DNA of 64,000 bases from contig CAKUMB010000003.1 of the NCBI GenBank assembly GCA_934667475.1, forward strand, positions 103,540 to 167,539. Reading direction: 5' to 3'. Within the stretch, counting starts at the first letter, position 1, and every line of letters starts with the position of its first letter. The DNA is from an uncultured Muribaculaceae bacterium (lineage in GTDB: Bacteria; Bacteroidota; Bacteroidia; Bacteroidales; Muribaculaceae). Under the pieces are notes generated by a model that searched no databases, was not told the origin of the DNA, and was given only the letters and a program-made list of their open reading frames with translations. Both the position numbers and the translations under genes were made by a program. This document shows positions 33,356 to 41,570 of the stretch, one piece after another.

Positions 33356-34615
33356 ATGAGAATAATCAAAGAACTTGGCGCAATGGCGGCAGCTTTGCTG
33401 GTTTGCGCCGTGACCACTGGGTGCAGCAGCGATGGCGAACCGGCGGAAACGCCACGGGCCGACATTCAGCTGACCCCTGCGCAAAAGGTGATTTCGCAAA
33501 GCAATGTGGAGTTTGCCATCGACTTGCTGAAGGCGTCGAACTCGACCGACAAAAATGTGCTTGTGGCACCATTCAGCGCATCGGCTGTGCTGTCGATGCT
33601 GGCCAATGGTTCAGGCGAAGCCACAAGCAGCGAAATAATTGACGCGTTGCACCTGAATGCCAGCGAGGCCAACGACATCAACGAGTACTACAAGATGGTG
33701 ACCACTGGCCTGCTTAAGGCTGACAACCAAACCAAGCTAACGTTTGCCAACGCTGTTTGGGTTGACGGCAGCATGAAGCCATCGAACGACTTTAAGAGCG
33801 CCTGCAACGGCTATTACAAAGCCAATGTGGGCTCAGTAGACTTCAAGGGCAACCACACCAAAGCACTGCAAGACATCAACACATGGGTGAGCAAGGCCAC
33901 CAATGGTGAAATCAGCGCGATATTTGACCCGCAAGACATAGGCAGCCAAACACGGTTTTGCGTGGTGAACTCAGGCGCATTCGATGGCAAATGGAAATAC
34001 AAATTTGACAAGGATGCCACAAAGCCCGAGAACTTCACAAACTACAGGAATCGGACCGAAAAAATAATGATGATGAGAAGCGAAGGCCAGATGTCTGCCT
34101 ACATCGGCGAAAAGGCTGATTTAATTGAGGTGCCCTATGGCAATGGTGCTTTTGTGATGGATGTGATTGTGCCCAAGATTGATATCAACGACTATGTGAA
34201 CAACCTTTCGGCTGCCGACTACGGCAACATGCTGAACTCAGCCAAATTGGGCACGTATGTGCTGTTTATGCCGCGCTTCAGTGCAAAAATAAACAATGAA
34301 ATGATTAAAGCCCTCAGGAAACTCGGCATAAAGAATGCGTTTACCGACGATGCCGACTTCAAGCCTATGTTTGACGAGTCGTCGGCACATGCAGCCAAGG
34401 ACCTGTCGCTTAGCATATTCAAGCAGAAAATAAACATTGAAGTGAATGAGCAAGGCACAAAGGTGGTTGTGGTTACGGGAAGTTCGGGCAGAGATGGCAA
34501 AGTCTTTGACAACAACTTTACTGTGGACACCCCATTTGTGTATGTGATTCGCGAAGTGAGCACAGGCACAATCCTGTTTATCGGCAAAGCCCAGTCGCTT
34601 AAGGACATGCAATGA
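33356..34615 (+). CDS. Serpin 3, surface-type lipoprotein
   Basis: Third serpin, 419 residues, more distant from the other two but with the same plan. Signal peptide with lipobox TTGC (C23) and SSDGE after it. The mature N-terminus PRADIQLTPAQ resembles the PRANIQLTQEQ of serpins 1 and 2. Serpin-body signatures include NVLVAPFSASAVLSMLANGS and TPFVYVIRE. The hinge EQGT is at 365-368, and the chain from hinge to C-terminus has exactly the same length (55 residues) as in the other two. The loop reads GSSGRDGKVFDNN, with the scissile bond predicted near Gly381-Lys382, so a different protease target is likely. It stands alone, 18 kb from serpin 2. Confidence 0.93.
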   Translation: MRIIKELGAMAAALLVCAVTTGCSSDGEPAETPRADIQLTPAQKVISQSNVEFAIDLLKASNSTDKNVLVAPFSASAVLSMLANGSGEATSSEIIDALHLNASEANDINEYYKMVTTGLLKADNQTKLTFANAVWVDGSMKPSNDFKSACNGYYKANVGSVDFKGNHTKALQDINTWVSKATNGEISAIFDPQDIGSQTRFCVVNSGAFDGKWKYKFDKDATKPENFTNYRNRTEKIMMMRSEGQMSAYIGEKADLIEVPYGNGAFVMDVIVPKIDINDYVNNLSAADYGNMLNSAKLGTYVLFMPRFSAKINNEMIKALRKLGIKNAFTDDADFKPMFDESSAHAAKDLSLSIFKQKINIEVNEQGTKVVVVTGSSGRDGKVFDNNFTVDTPFVYVIREVSTGTILFIGKAQSLKDMQ

Positions 34616-34663
34616 GTTGACAACGAGAATTTGACGCACATTTTATAATTGCTTAAAAAAAGC

Positions 34664-34702
34664 CAAAAGGCAGACCACCGGTGAGCGGCAGTCTGCCTTT
34701 TG
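34664..34702. terminator. Bidirectional terminator between serpin 3 and GH20 gene
   Basis: CAAAAGGCAGAC (34664-34675) pairs with GTCTGCCTTTTG (34691-34702). T-rich ends occur on both strands (TTTTG on plus; TTTTTTT within GGCTTTTTTTAAGC on minus), serving the two convergent genes. Confidence 0.85.
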
Positions 34703-34764
34703 TGCTTGTTATATGCTTGTGTGCACGTCAGTTTTTGAATCCTTCCTCGCTGGCGGGGGGACAG

Positions 34765-37266
34765 TCAGCGGTTGAGCCAGAGGTAGGTGGTGACGCTGGT
34801 GAGCGTGGGCGAGTAGTAGGCCTTGGCTTTAACCAGGGTGGTGCCTGCGGGCAGGGCCACGGGGGCTGTCCACACGGGTGAGTCGAGCGTGGGCTCGCTG
34901 CCGTCGGTGGTGTAGCGCACGGTGAGTCCCGAGGGATATTGCGTATTGGCCAGCAGGCGGCCTCCGCGCACCACTATGCCCGGCTGCGGAATGCGGAAGC
35001 TGTAGCCCCGGCGCTCGAGCAGCGGCAGCTCGCGCCATATGCGCAGGTTGTAGGCGTTGCGATCGGCCGTGTAGCGGGTGGTGTCGGTGTAGTCGCCGCC
35101 CCACTCCGGGCGCGAGTTCCAGCCGCGCTCCACCAGGCCAAACACCTTTGGCAGGCAGTAGTACTGCACCATGCCCCAGCCGCGCAGAGTTTCGCCCCAC
35201 AGCTGGGCTTGCACGCCAATCACGTTGGCAGGCTGCTTTAGCTCCACCTTGCCGCGGGCGGCATTTTGCAAGTCCACCCGGCTGCCATCGTAGGCGGTGC
35301 GGGCCGAGCGGTAGATGTTCCACGGCTGGGCGTCGAAGGCGGCAAACTCGTCGACCGCCCCACCCCAGTGCAAGCCTATCTCATACTGGTGCCAATTGTA
35401 GCCCATGTCCATATAGAAGTTGGTGACATTCGACAAAATCACCGGATAGCCGGCATTGGCTATGGTGTAGGGCACGGTGTCGAGACGGCCCACCGTGCTC
35501 CAGGCGTTGACACCAGCAAAGCGCGGGGCCATCACGGCATTGTAGGCCGAGTCGTGGCCCAGGGCCACCTCTTGCCAGCCCTCCACGCGTATGCCGCGCG
35601 GATACAGGATGTCGGTGATGCGGCGCATGTAGTACTGACTCACCTCGTGGGCGCTCTTCAGACCCTCACGCTTCATGAGGGCCTGCACGGTGGGTGTCTT
35701 GTTCCACGAGCCGGCGGGCACCTCGTCGCCGCCAAGGTGCACAATGTCGAGCTTAAGGCCGGCGTCGCGATACATCTTCTGCAACTCGGTGACCACCTTG
35801 TCGATGAAGCGGTACACACCGTCGCTGGCCACATTCAGCACATTGTCGTGATAACTCTGGGCCGATGTGAATACACTCTGGTCGGCGTCGTCCCACAGCA
35901 CATACTGGTTGGCGGCCACGCTGTCGGTGGCGGCCAGGCGGCGCTGGCGGCTCTTCATGGCCACTTTGGCGGCGCGGGCATGGCCGGGAGTCTCGATTTC
36001 GGGAATTATGCGCACGCCTCGCTCGTGGGCGTAGCGCAGAAGCTCCACAAACTGGCTGCGGGTGAGGTAGCCGTTGGCACTCTGCGAGGGGTCGTCGGGG
36101 TTGCCGTTGCCGTCGAATATCTGCGCCAGGTAGTCGCTCTCGGTGAGTGTGCAGCCTCGGCGCGAGGCCACCTGAGTCAGCTCGGGCAAGCCGGGGATTT
36201 CGAGGCGCCAGGCCTCGTCGTCAGAGAAGTGGAACTGGAAGGTGCTGATTTTGTAGTATGCCAGCAGGTCGATGAACTGCTTCAAGTGGGCGTAGGGAAT
36301 GAAGTTGCGGGCAATGTCGAGCATAAAGCCGCGGTAGGCCATGTCGGGGGCGTCGGCAATCTCGGCATTGGGCAGCGAGTGGCCCTTGCTGTGGTCGATG
36401 GCTGCGATGAGCGTCTTCACGCCATTGAGCACGCCGGCCTCGGCTGCACCCGTAATGGTGATGCGGCCGCCGGCCACGGCCATAGTGTAGCCTTCGGTGT
36501 TGCCGCCGGCCACCTTCGAGTCGACCCTTAGCTCGATGGTGGCAGGCTGCGAGCCGGTACAATAGATGCCGCGGCTCTTGAGCTCGCGCTCCAGATAGCG
36601 TCGGCCGAGGGCTGCCGCACCGCCCAGGCGCGGACTCTTGACGGTGACGGCTGTGGGCAGCACGGTGTTGCCACCGGTGAGGGTGACGCTCTTGGGCGAG
36701 GGCATTATGTCGTAGGGGGTGCCTGTAACAGCCGTCTGGCGGGCTGCGGTGGCGAGCGACTCATTTTGGGCATAGACGCGGTTGCCGTCGGGATAGTCGG
36801 GGCGCATGCCCCACTGGCGTGGATCGTCGAGGGGCGTGTAGGCTATCTGCACCGGCACGGGGTGGCTGGTGTCGCCGTCAATCACTATGTGGCCGCCCAT
36901 GGGGCGGTAGCTGACGTTGACCATGGTGCCGCGCATGAGCATGTCGACCACTATCGAGTCGCCGGCGGCAAGGGCCTTATAGTGACTGTTGGGGCGCACG
37001 CGGTAGTAGGTGGTCGACACCTCCTCCACATCTACGGGGCAGCCGGCAGGCAGTTGCAGGCGTCGCGAGAACTGGTTGAAGAAGAACTGCCAGTTGGCGG
37101 CAAGCTGGCTGCCACTGGTGTTTTTAATCACGAAGCGCGAACTGTAATACCCCTTTTGGGCGCCGTTGCGGCCCATTTCCCAGCGCACCTGCACTGGCGG
37201 CTGGGTAGCAGAGGCCACTGTGATGGCCGAGAGTGCGGCGGCAGCCGCGAGCGTTAGTTTATTCAT
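34765..37266 (-). CDS. Family 20 beta-N-acetylhexosaminidase
   Basis: Exported glycoside hydrolase of 833 residues. The signal peptide ends near SATQ (about residue 21). A chitobiase-type carbohydrate-binding domain (about 25-160) comes first, then the GH20b domain (about 185-305), then the catalytic barrel beginning at YRGFMLDIARNFIPY. The catalytic pair D514-E515 in HLGGDEVPAG is intact: Asp orients the substrate acetamido group and Glu is the acid. EIETPGHARAA and the QAQLWGETL region are also typical. The C-terminal 80 residues form a chitobiase C-terminal-like beta domain (VRYTTDGSEPT). It probably removes terminal GlcNAc or GalNAc from host or microbial glycans in the periplasm or at the surface. 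It follows the phosphatase gene by 55 bases on the same strand. Confidence 0.93.
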   Translation of the reverse strand: MNKLTLAAAAALSAITVASATQPPVQVRWEMGRNGAQKGYYSSRFVIKNTSGSQLAANWQFFFNQFSRRLQLPAGCPVDVEEVSTTYYRVRPNSHYKALAAGDSIVVDMLMRGTMVNVSYRPMGGHIVIDGDTSHPVPVQIAYTPLDDPRQWGMRPDYPDGNRVYAQNESLATAARQTAVTGTPYDIMPSPKSVTLTGGNTVLPTAVTVKSPRLGGAAALGRRYLERELKSRGIYCTGSQPATIELRVDSKVAGGNTEGYTMAVAGGRITITGAAEAGVLNGVKTLIAAIDHSKGHSLPNAEIADAPDMAYRGFMLDIARNFIPYAHLKQFIDLLAYYKISTFQFHFSDDEAWRLEIPGLPELTQVASRRGCTLTESDYLAQIFDGNGNPDDPSQSANGYLTRSQFVELLRYAHERGVRIIPEIETPGHARAAKVAMKSRQRRLAATDSVAANQYVLWDDADQSVFTSAQSYHDNVLNVASDGVYRFIDKVVTELQKMYRDAGLKLDIVHLGGDEVPAGSWNKTPTVQALMKREGLKSAHEVSQYYMRRITDILYPRGIRVEGWQEVALGHDSAYNAVMAPRFAGVNAWSTVGRLDTVPYTIANAGYPVILSNVTNFYMDMGYNWHQYEIGLHWGGAVDEFAAFDAQPWNIYRSARTAYDGSRVDLQNAARGKVELKQPANVIGVQAQLWGETLRGWGMVQYYCLPKVFGLVERGWNSRPEWGGDYTDTTRYTADRNAYNLRIWRELPLLERRGYSFRIPQPGIVVRGGRLLANTQYPSGLTVRYTTDGSEPTLDSPVWTAPVALPAGTTLVKAKAYYSPTLTSVTTYLWLNR

Positions 37267-37321
37267 TTCTTTTGCAAAGTTGAAAGTTTAATGTTTTATG
37301 TTTAATGTTTTTTTGGGGGGG

Positions 37322-37819
37322 TTAATGCTTGTCCAGCACTGCGTTGAGCAGGTTGAGGCAGGCGTCTTCGAGCAAGTCGAGCACGAGTTCGAAGCCTTCC
37401 GAGCCCTCATAGTAGGGGTCGGGCACGTAGTCGTAGTGCGGGTTCTGCTTGATGTAGCTGCCCATCATCACTATTTTGCGGGCCTCGCTGGGCGTGGCGG
37501 CCATCTGGCGCAATTCGCGCTCGTTGCCGGCGTCCATGGCCACTATCAGGTCGAAGTCTTCGAGGTCGCTGCCAGTGACACGGCGGCTGCGGTGGGTCAG
37601 ATCGTAGCCCCGGCGCAGGGCGTGCACGCGCATGCGGCGGTCGGGCAGACTGCCTGCGTGGCCGCCGTAGGTGCCGGCCGAGTCGAGCAGAAAGCGGCCG
37701 GCGAGGCCGCGCTCGTCGATGAGGCGCTGCATCACGCCCTGGGCGGCCGGTGAGCGGCAAATGTTGCCCAGGCACACAAACAGAATTTTGTATTTATCGT
37801 TGTTGTTGTCGCTATTCAT
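37322..37819 (-). CDS. Low molecular weight protein-tyrosine phosphatase
   Basis: 165-residue cytoplasmic phosphatase. The P-loop CLGNICRSP (C16 nucleophile, R22) lies near the N-terminus and the general acid is in VPDPYYEG near residue 133. Family members remove phosphate from tyrosine residues, often on capsule-control kinases, but no tyrosine kinase gene is nearby. It starts 20 bases after dnaB stops, so it is read with dnaB. Confidence 0.95.
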   Translation of the reverse strand: MNSDNNNDKYKILFVCLGNICRSPAAQGVMQRLIDERGLAGRFLLDSAGTYGGHAGSLPDRRMRVHALRRGYDLTHRSRRVTGSDLEDFDLIVAMDAGNERELRQMAATPSEARKIVMMGSYIKQNPHYDYVPDPYYEGSEGFELVLDLLEDACLNLLNAVLDKH

Positions 37820-37839
37820 TTTTCAGTTGTTGCTTTGTT

Positions 37840-39417
37840 TTAGAATGGTGGCGGAGTCTCGCCGCTGTCGGGCATGAAGTCGGCACCTCCCACCGGCGGC
37901 ATTCCACCCACAGGGGGCAAAGGGGCGTCGGCGGGCATTGAGTTCATCTTCGACTCGAATGTGCCGCCCTGCTCGTAGTCGGCGTTGAAGTTACCCTCAT
38001 CCCAGTTTTCAAATTTGGCGAAGTTTTTACGGAAGCGCATCTTCACCGTGTCGACGGCACCGCTACGGTGCTTTGCAATGATGAACTCGGCCAGGCCGCG
38101 AATGTCGTGCCCCTCGGCGTCCTCGCTCGACTTGCTGTAGTACTCGGGTCGGTGAATGAAGCACACGATATCGGCATCCTGCTCGATGGCGCCCGACTCA
38201 CGGAGGTCGCTGAGCTGCGGGCGCTTGTCGTCGCGCTGCTCGGTGGAGCGGTTGAGCTGCGACAGGGCTATGATGGGTATGTTGAGTTCCTTGGCAAGCT
38301 GCTTGAGCGAGCGCGAAATGGTGCTCACCTCCTGCTCGCGGCTGCCAAATTTGAGTCCGGTGGCATTCATCAGCTGCAGGTAGTCGATGATGATGATTTG
38401 CACATTGTGCTCGCGCACAAGTCGGCGGGCCTTGGTGCGCAGCTCAAATATCGACAGCGAGGGGGTGTCGTCGATGTATAGTGGCGCCGAATAGAGGTTT
38501 TTGATGCGTCCCATCAGCTGGTCCCACTCGAGTTGCGAGAGCTGGCCGCTCTTGATTTTCTCACCCTCGATTTCGCACACGTTGCTGATGAGGCGGTTCA
38601 CGAGCTGGAGGTTAGACATCTCAAGCGAGAATATGGCCACCGGCTCGTTGAGGTCGACGGCCATGCTTTTGGCCATCGACAGCACGAAAGCCGTTTTACC
38701 CATGGCTGGGCGGGCGGCGATAATGATGAGGTCGCTGTTTTGCCAGCCGGAAGTGATTTTGTCGAGGTCGTGGAATCCCGTCTGCAGGCCGCTGAGGCCG
38801 TCGGCGCGGTTCGACGCCTCCTGGATTTTGGCTATGGCCTCGCTAATCACGGGGTCGATTTGCACCACATCGCGCTTGAGGGTGTTTTTTGAGATTTCGA
38901 AAAGTTTGCCCTCGGCCTCCTGCATGAGGTCGTAGACGTCGATGGTCTCGTCGAAGGCCAGCGTGCCTATCTGCGAGCTGTAGGTGATGAGCTCGCGGGC
39001 CAGATATTTCTGCGCTATGATGCGAGCGTGGTATTCCACGTTGGCGGCCGACGACACTCGCGAGGTGAGCTCGGAGATGCGCACTGCCCCACCCGCCTTC
39101 TCAAGGTTGCCCTGCTTGCGCAGCTCCTCGGTGACGGTGAGCATGTCGATGGGCCGCTGCTTAACGCCCAGCGACTGTATGGCCTCATATATCACTTGGT
39201 TGGCATACTCATAGAAGCACTCGGGCTTCAGAATGTCGCACACCACCGAGTAGGCGTCCTTCTCGAGCATGAGCGCACCCAGCACAGCCTCCTCCACTTC
39301 GGTGTCTTGGGGCTGTTTTTTGCCGAGTTCGCTCAGCGCCTCCTTTTCGGGGCGCGGCTTGCGCATCGAGGCTGTCACGCGGCGGTCGTGGTCTTTTGCC
39401 ATTTCGTCTAATGCCAT
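37840..39417 (-). CDS. dnaB: Replicative DNA helicase
   Basis: Hexameric 5'-3' helicase of the replication fork, 525 residues. N-terminal domain from about 38 (DTEVEEAVLGALMLEKDAY); P-loop ARPAMGKTAFVLSMA in the RecA-like domain; IIIDYLQLMNA is Walker B and QLNRSTEQRDDKRPQLSDLRESG includes the DnaB H3/H4 segment. The C-terminal tail (about 40 residues, rich in Pro, Gly and Met) is lineage-specific. No intein. Promoter at 39531-39560. Followed at 20 bases by the tyrosine phosphatase gene. Confidence 0.97.
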   Translation of the reverse strand: MALDEMAKDHDRRVTASMRKPRPEKEALSELGKKQPQDTEVEEAVLGALMLEKDAYSVVCDILKPECFYEYANQVIYEAIQSLGVKQRPIDMLTVTEELRKQGNLEKAGGAVRISELTSRVSSAANVEYHARIIAQKYLARELITYSSQIGTLAFDETIDVYDLMQEAEGKLFEISKNTLKRDVVQIDPVISEAIAKIQEASNRADGLSGLQTGFHDLDKITSGWQNSDLIIIAARPAMGKTAFVLSMAKSMAVDLNEPVAIFSLEMSNLQLVNRLISNVCEIEGEKIKSGQLSQLEWDQLMGRIKNLYSAPLYIDDTPSLSIFELRTKARRLVREHNVQIIIIDYLQLMNATGLKFGSREQEVSTISRSLKQLAKELNIPIIALSQLNRSTEQRDDKRPQLSDLRESGAIEQDADIVCFIHRPEYYSKSSEDAEGHDIRGLAEFIIAKHRSGAVDTVKMRFRKNFAKFENWDEGNFNADYEQGGTFESKMNSMPADAPLPPVGGMPPVGGADFMPDSGETPPPF

Positions 39418-39530
39418 TTATTTTGTAATGTTGAAAAGTTTAGAGTTTAATGTTTAGTGTTGGAAGTTGAGGGTAGAGGCGGGCGCGCGCCCACTCTCTC
39501 TTCAACCTTCGGCGCGTTGTGCGCACGTTG

Positions 39531-39560
39531 CAAAGTTATCACCTTTTGGCGGCACTGCAA
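39531..39560 (-). promoter_or_regulatory. Promoter of dnaB
   Basis: Minus strand TTG (39560-39558), 19-base spacer, TAACTTTG (39538-39531). Gives a leader of about 110 nt. The leader shows AT-rich GTTTAATG-like near-repeats but no clear structure. Confidence 0.7.
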
Positions 39561-39616
39561 TCGGCCAGAGCGATGAATTTATCACCATGTTATCAACAAG
39601 ACAGCGAAAACAGGTG

Positions 39617-39668
39617 AAAAAAGAAGCAGCGCCGGCCCACCCATGAGGGAGGAATTAGGCGCTGCTTC
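39617..39668 (-). terminator. Intrinsic terminator of efp
   Basis: Minus strand GAAGCAGCGCC, 24-base loop, GGCGCTGCTTC, then TTTTTTCACC. It lies 37 bases after the efp stop. Confidence 0.88.
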
Positions 39669-39705
39669 GAAGAAATATCTTCTCTTTACGTTGGATACGC
39701 GCTGA

Positions 39706-40272
39706 TTACTCGCGCACGCGGCCCACGTAAGAGCCGTCGCGGGTGTCAACCTCGATGAGCTCGTCGGTGTTGATAAACAGGGGCACACGCACTGTGGCGC
39801 CAGTCTCGACGGTGGCGGGCTTGAGGGTGTTGGTGGCGGTGTCGCCCTTCACGCCGGGCTCGGTGTAGGTGACCTTGAGGCGGGTCTTAACGGGCATTTC
39901 GGCGAAGAGCACCGACTCGGTAGAGGCGTCGGCAACCACGTCGACCACATCGCCCTCTTTCATGAAATCAACGCCAGTGATGACAGCGCGGTTGATTGGA
40001 ATCTGCTCGTATGTCTCCTGGTTCATGAAGATAGCGTCCTCGCCATCGGCATAGAGGTACTGATAGGGGCGGTGCTCAACGCGCACGTCCTCCAGCTTCT
40101 CGCCAATGTTGAAGCGGCGCTCCAGCACGCGGCCGTCGACCACGTCTTTCAGCTTGGTGCGCATAAAGGTGTTGCCCTTGCCAGGCTTAACGTGGAGAAA
40201 ATCGATGCAAAAATACAGACGGCCGTCCATGCGGATGCATGTTCCAATTTTAATGTCTTGAGCGTTAATCAT
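39706..40272 (-). CDS. efp: Elongation factor P
   Basis: Translation factor that relieves stalling at proline runs. 188 residues, full length with three beta-barrel domains. The domain I tip is HVKPGKGNTF with K32 at the position that is post-translationally modified in many bacteria; whether and how it is modified here is not visible. Divergent from rpmH across a 201-base region with promoters for both. Confidence 0.97.
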   Translation of the reverse strand: MINAQDIKIGTCIRMDGRLYFCIDFLHVKPGKGNTFMRTKLKDVVDGRVLERRFNIGEKLEDVRVEHRPYQYLYADGEDAIFMNQETYEQIPINRAVITGVDFMKEGDVVDVVADASTESVLFAEMPVKTRLKVTYTEPGVKGDTATNTLKPATVETGATVRVPLFINTDELIEVDTRDGSYVGRVRE

Positions 40273-40346
40273 ATTCTTTCTTAAAATAATATTGAGTTAT
40301 GAGTTGTGTTATAATATTCGTATGTATGTAGCACAAAAAAACGATG

Positions 40347-40377
40347 CAAAATTAATTGAAACATAGAAAATTTGCAA
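40347..40377 (-). promoter_or_regulatory. Promoter of efp
   Basis: Minus strand TTG (40377-40375), 20-base spacer, TAATTTTG (40354-40347). The box is 74 bases upstream of the efp start. Confidence 0.8.
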
Positions 40378-40405
40378 AAACTTTGGGGCAAAAATAGTGG
40401 GCGGC

Positions 40406-40436
40406 TTGTTTAATTTCAAAAAAGTGACTACTTTTG
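40406..40436 (+). promoter_or_regulatory. Promoter of rpmH
   Basis: TTG at 40406-40408, 20-base spacer, TACTTTTG at 40429-40436. The start codon follows after 37 bases. Confidence 0.8.
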
Positions 40437-40473
40437 CAGACCAATATTGCAAAAAACAAAAGTAAGATAAGAA

Positions 40474-40626
40474 ATGAAAAGAACATTCCAACCCTCGAAC
40501 AGAAAGAAAGCTAACAAGCACGGTTTCCGTCATCGCATGGCCACAGCCGATGGCCGCAAGGTATTGGCTCGCCGCCGCGCAAAAGGCCGCTATAGCCTGA
40601 GCGTGAGCGACACCGTATACAAGTAA
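40474..40626 (+). CDS. rpmH: Large ribosomal subunit protein bL34
   Basis: 50-residue basic protein of the large ribosomal subunit. Starts MKRTFQPSNRKKANKHGFR and contains RMATADGRKVLARRRAKGR, which is the universal L34 signature. Read directly from the sequence; it is short and easily missed. Divergent from efp, followed by a terminator-like hairpin at 40669. rnpA does not follow. Confidence 0.97.
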   Translation: MKRTFQPSNRKKANKHGFRHRMATADGRKVLARRRAKGRYSLSVSDTVYK

Positions 40627-40668
40627 GTCGCGGAAGCACACATACACATTAGCTTGTGAAAGTCATTA

Positions 40669-40709
40669 AGCGGGCAGGCCACCATTGTGGTTTGCTTCGC
40701 TATTTTTTT
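40669..40709 (+). terminator. Likely terminator of rpmH
   Basis: An imperfect hairpin centred on CCACCATTGTGG, with flanking AGCG/CGCT pairing, ends in ATTTTTTT. The stem has mismatches. Confidence 0.6.
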
Positions 40710-40869
40710 GCCATTTCCAGCCACAGCGCGCGATACTGCGGATTTAAGCTTTTTTTGGTGTAAGGCAGCCTTGGAAATGGGCGGCAGTTTCGGCAAATTG
40801 TTGTAATTTTGCGTTGCCAATCAATGGGGCTTACATTTTAATTCATCAGTTTTTTAAACAGAATTTGTT

Positions 40870-41469
40870 ATGACTTTTAAATATTTGATGACCGCAGCCG
40901 CTGCAACCGCCACACTGTGGGGCGCGGCACGACAGCTGCCCGAACCTCAGACCACAGGTGGCAAGCCGCTGATGGAGGCCATTGCCGAGCGGCACTCGGC
41001 GCGCGACATCGACCCTGCAAGCCAGGTGACCAATCAGGAGCTGAGCAACATGCTGTGGGCGGCGTGGGGAATAACCCACGACGGCAGCAAGCGCACCGTG
41101 GCCACGGCGCTCAACCGGCAGGAACTTAAGGTATATGTGATAACAGCCAGTTCAATAGAGCTGTACGACGCCGCAACCAACAGCCTCAGCACTGTGGCCA
41201 CGGGCGACTTCCGCCATCTGGCCGGGAAGCAGGACTTTGCCAAGGGCGCGCCGGTGAACATAGCCTTTGTGGCCGACGGCGCAAAGCAAGACCGTGTGGA
41301 CTTCCAGGCCTATGCGGCAGGCGCTGCGTCGCAAGACGTGTATCTGTATTGCGCGCAAGCCGGGCTGAAGACGGTGGTGCGCGCCAGTTTCGACGCCGAC
41401 GCGCTGGGCAAGGCCATGAAGCTGGCCTCGGGCGAGCATGTGCTGCTGGTGCAGACGGTGGGAAGATAG
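40870..41469 (+). CDS. Exported nitroreductase-family protein
   Basis: 199-residue FMN-dependent oxidoreductase-like protein with an N-terminal hydrophobic segment (about 4-19), so it is probably periplasmic. Family features: MEAIAERHSARDID at the FMN-phosphate site, LSNMLWAAWGI, and a C-terminal segment with GLKTVVRASFDADAL. The length is typical of the short nitroreductase group seen in Bacteroidales. A TAATTTTG box at 40804-40811 lies about 60 bases upstream, without a good -33 element. Substrate unknown. Confidence 0.85.
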   Translation: MTFKYLMTAAAATATLWGAARQLPEPQTTGGKPLMEAIAERHSARDIDPASQVTNQELSNMLWAAWGITHDGSKRTVATALNRQELKVYVITASSIELYDAATNSLSTVATGDFRHLAGKQDFAKGAPVNIAFVADGAKQDRVDFQAYAAGAASQDVYLYCAQAGLKTVVRASFDADALGKAMKLASGEHVLLVQTVGR

Positions 41470-41570
41470 TTGCAGCCTTAAGGCTTAAAAATTAGAGTTA
41501 ACGGTTGGGGGGAACACTTTTCCTCGACTGGGCAGAATGGGCCTATAGGCCCAAAAAAAGAAACAAGGAA

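Noticed and set aside
34939..36531. Plus-strand frames opposite the hexosaminidase
   Set aside because: The minus-strand frame has the GH20 catalytic motif and full domain order; the opposite frames have none.
37280..37320. Near-repeats of GTTTAATG upstream of the hexosaminidase, similar to 39440-39470 upstream of dnaB
   Set aside because: AT-rich, degenerate and common in Bacteroidales intergenic DNA; not a defined repeat family on this evidence.
40309..40647. 112-codon minus-strand frame across rpmH
   Set aside because: It covers the rpmH gene and two promoters; the plus-strand L34 reading is certain.
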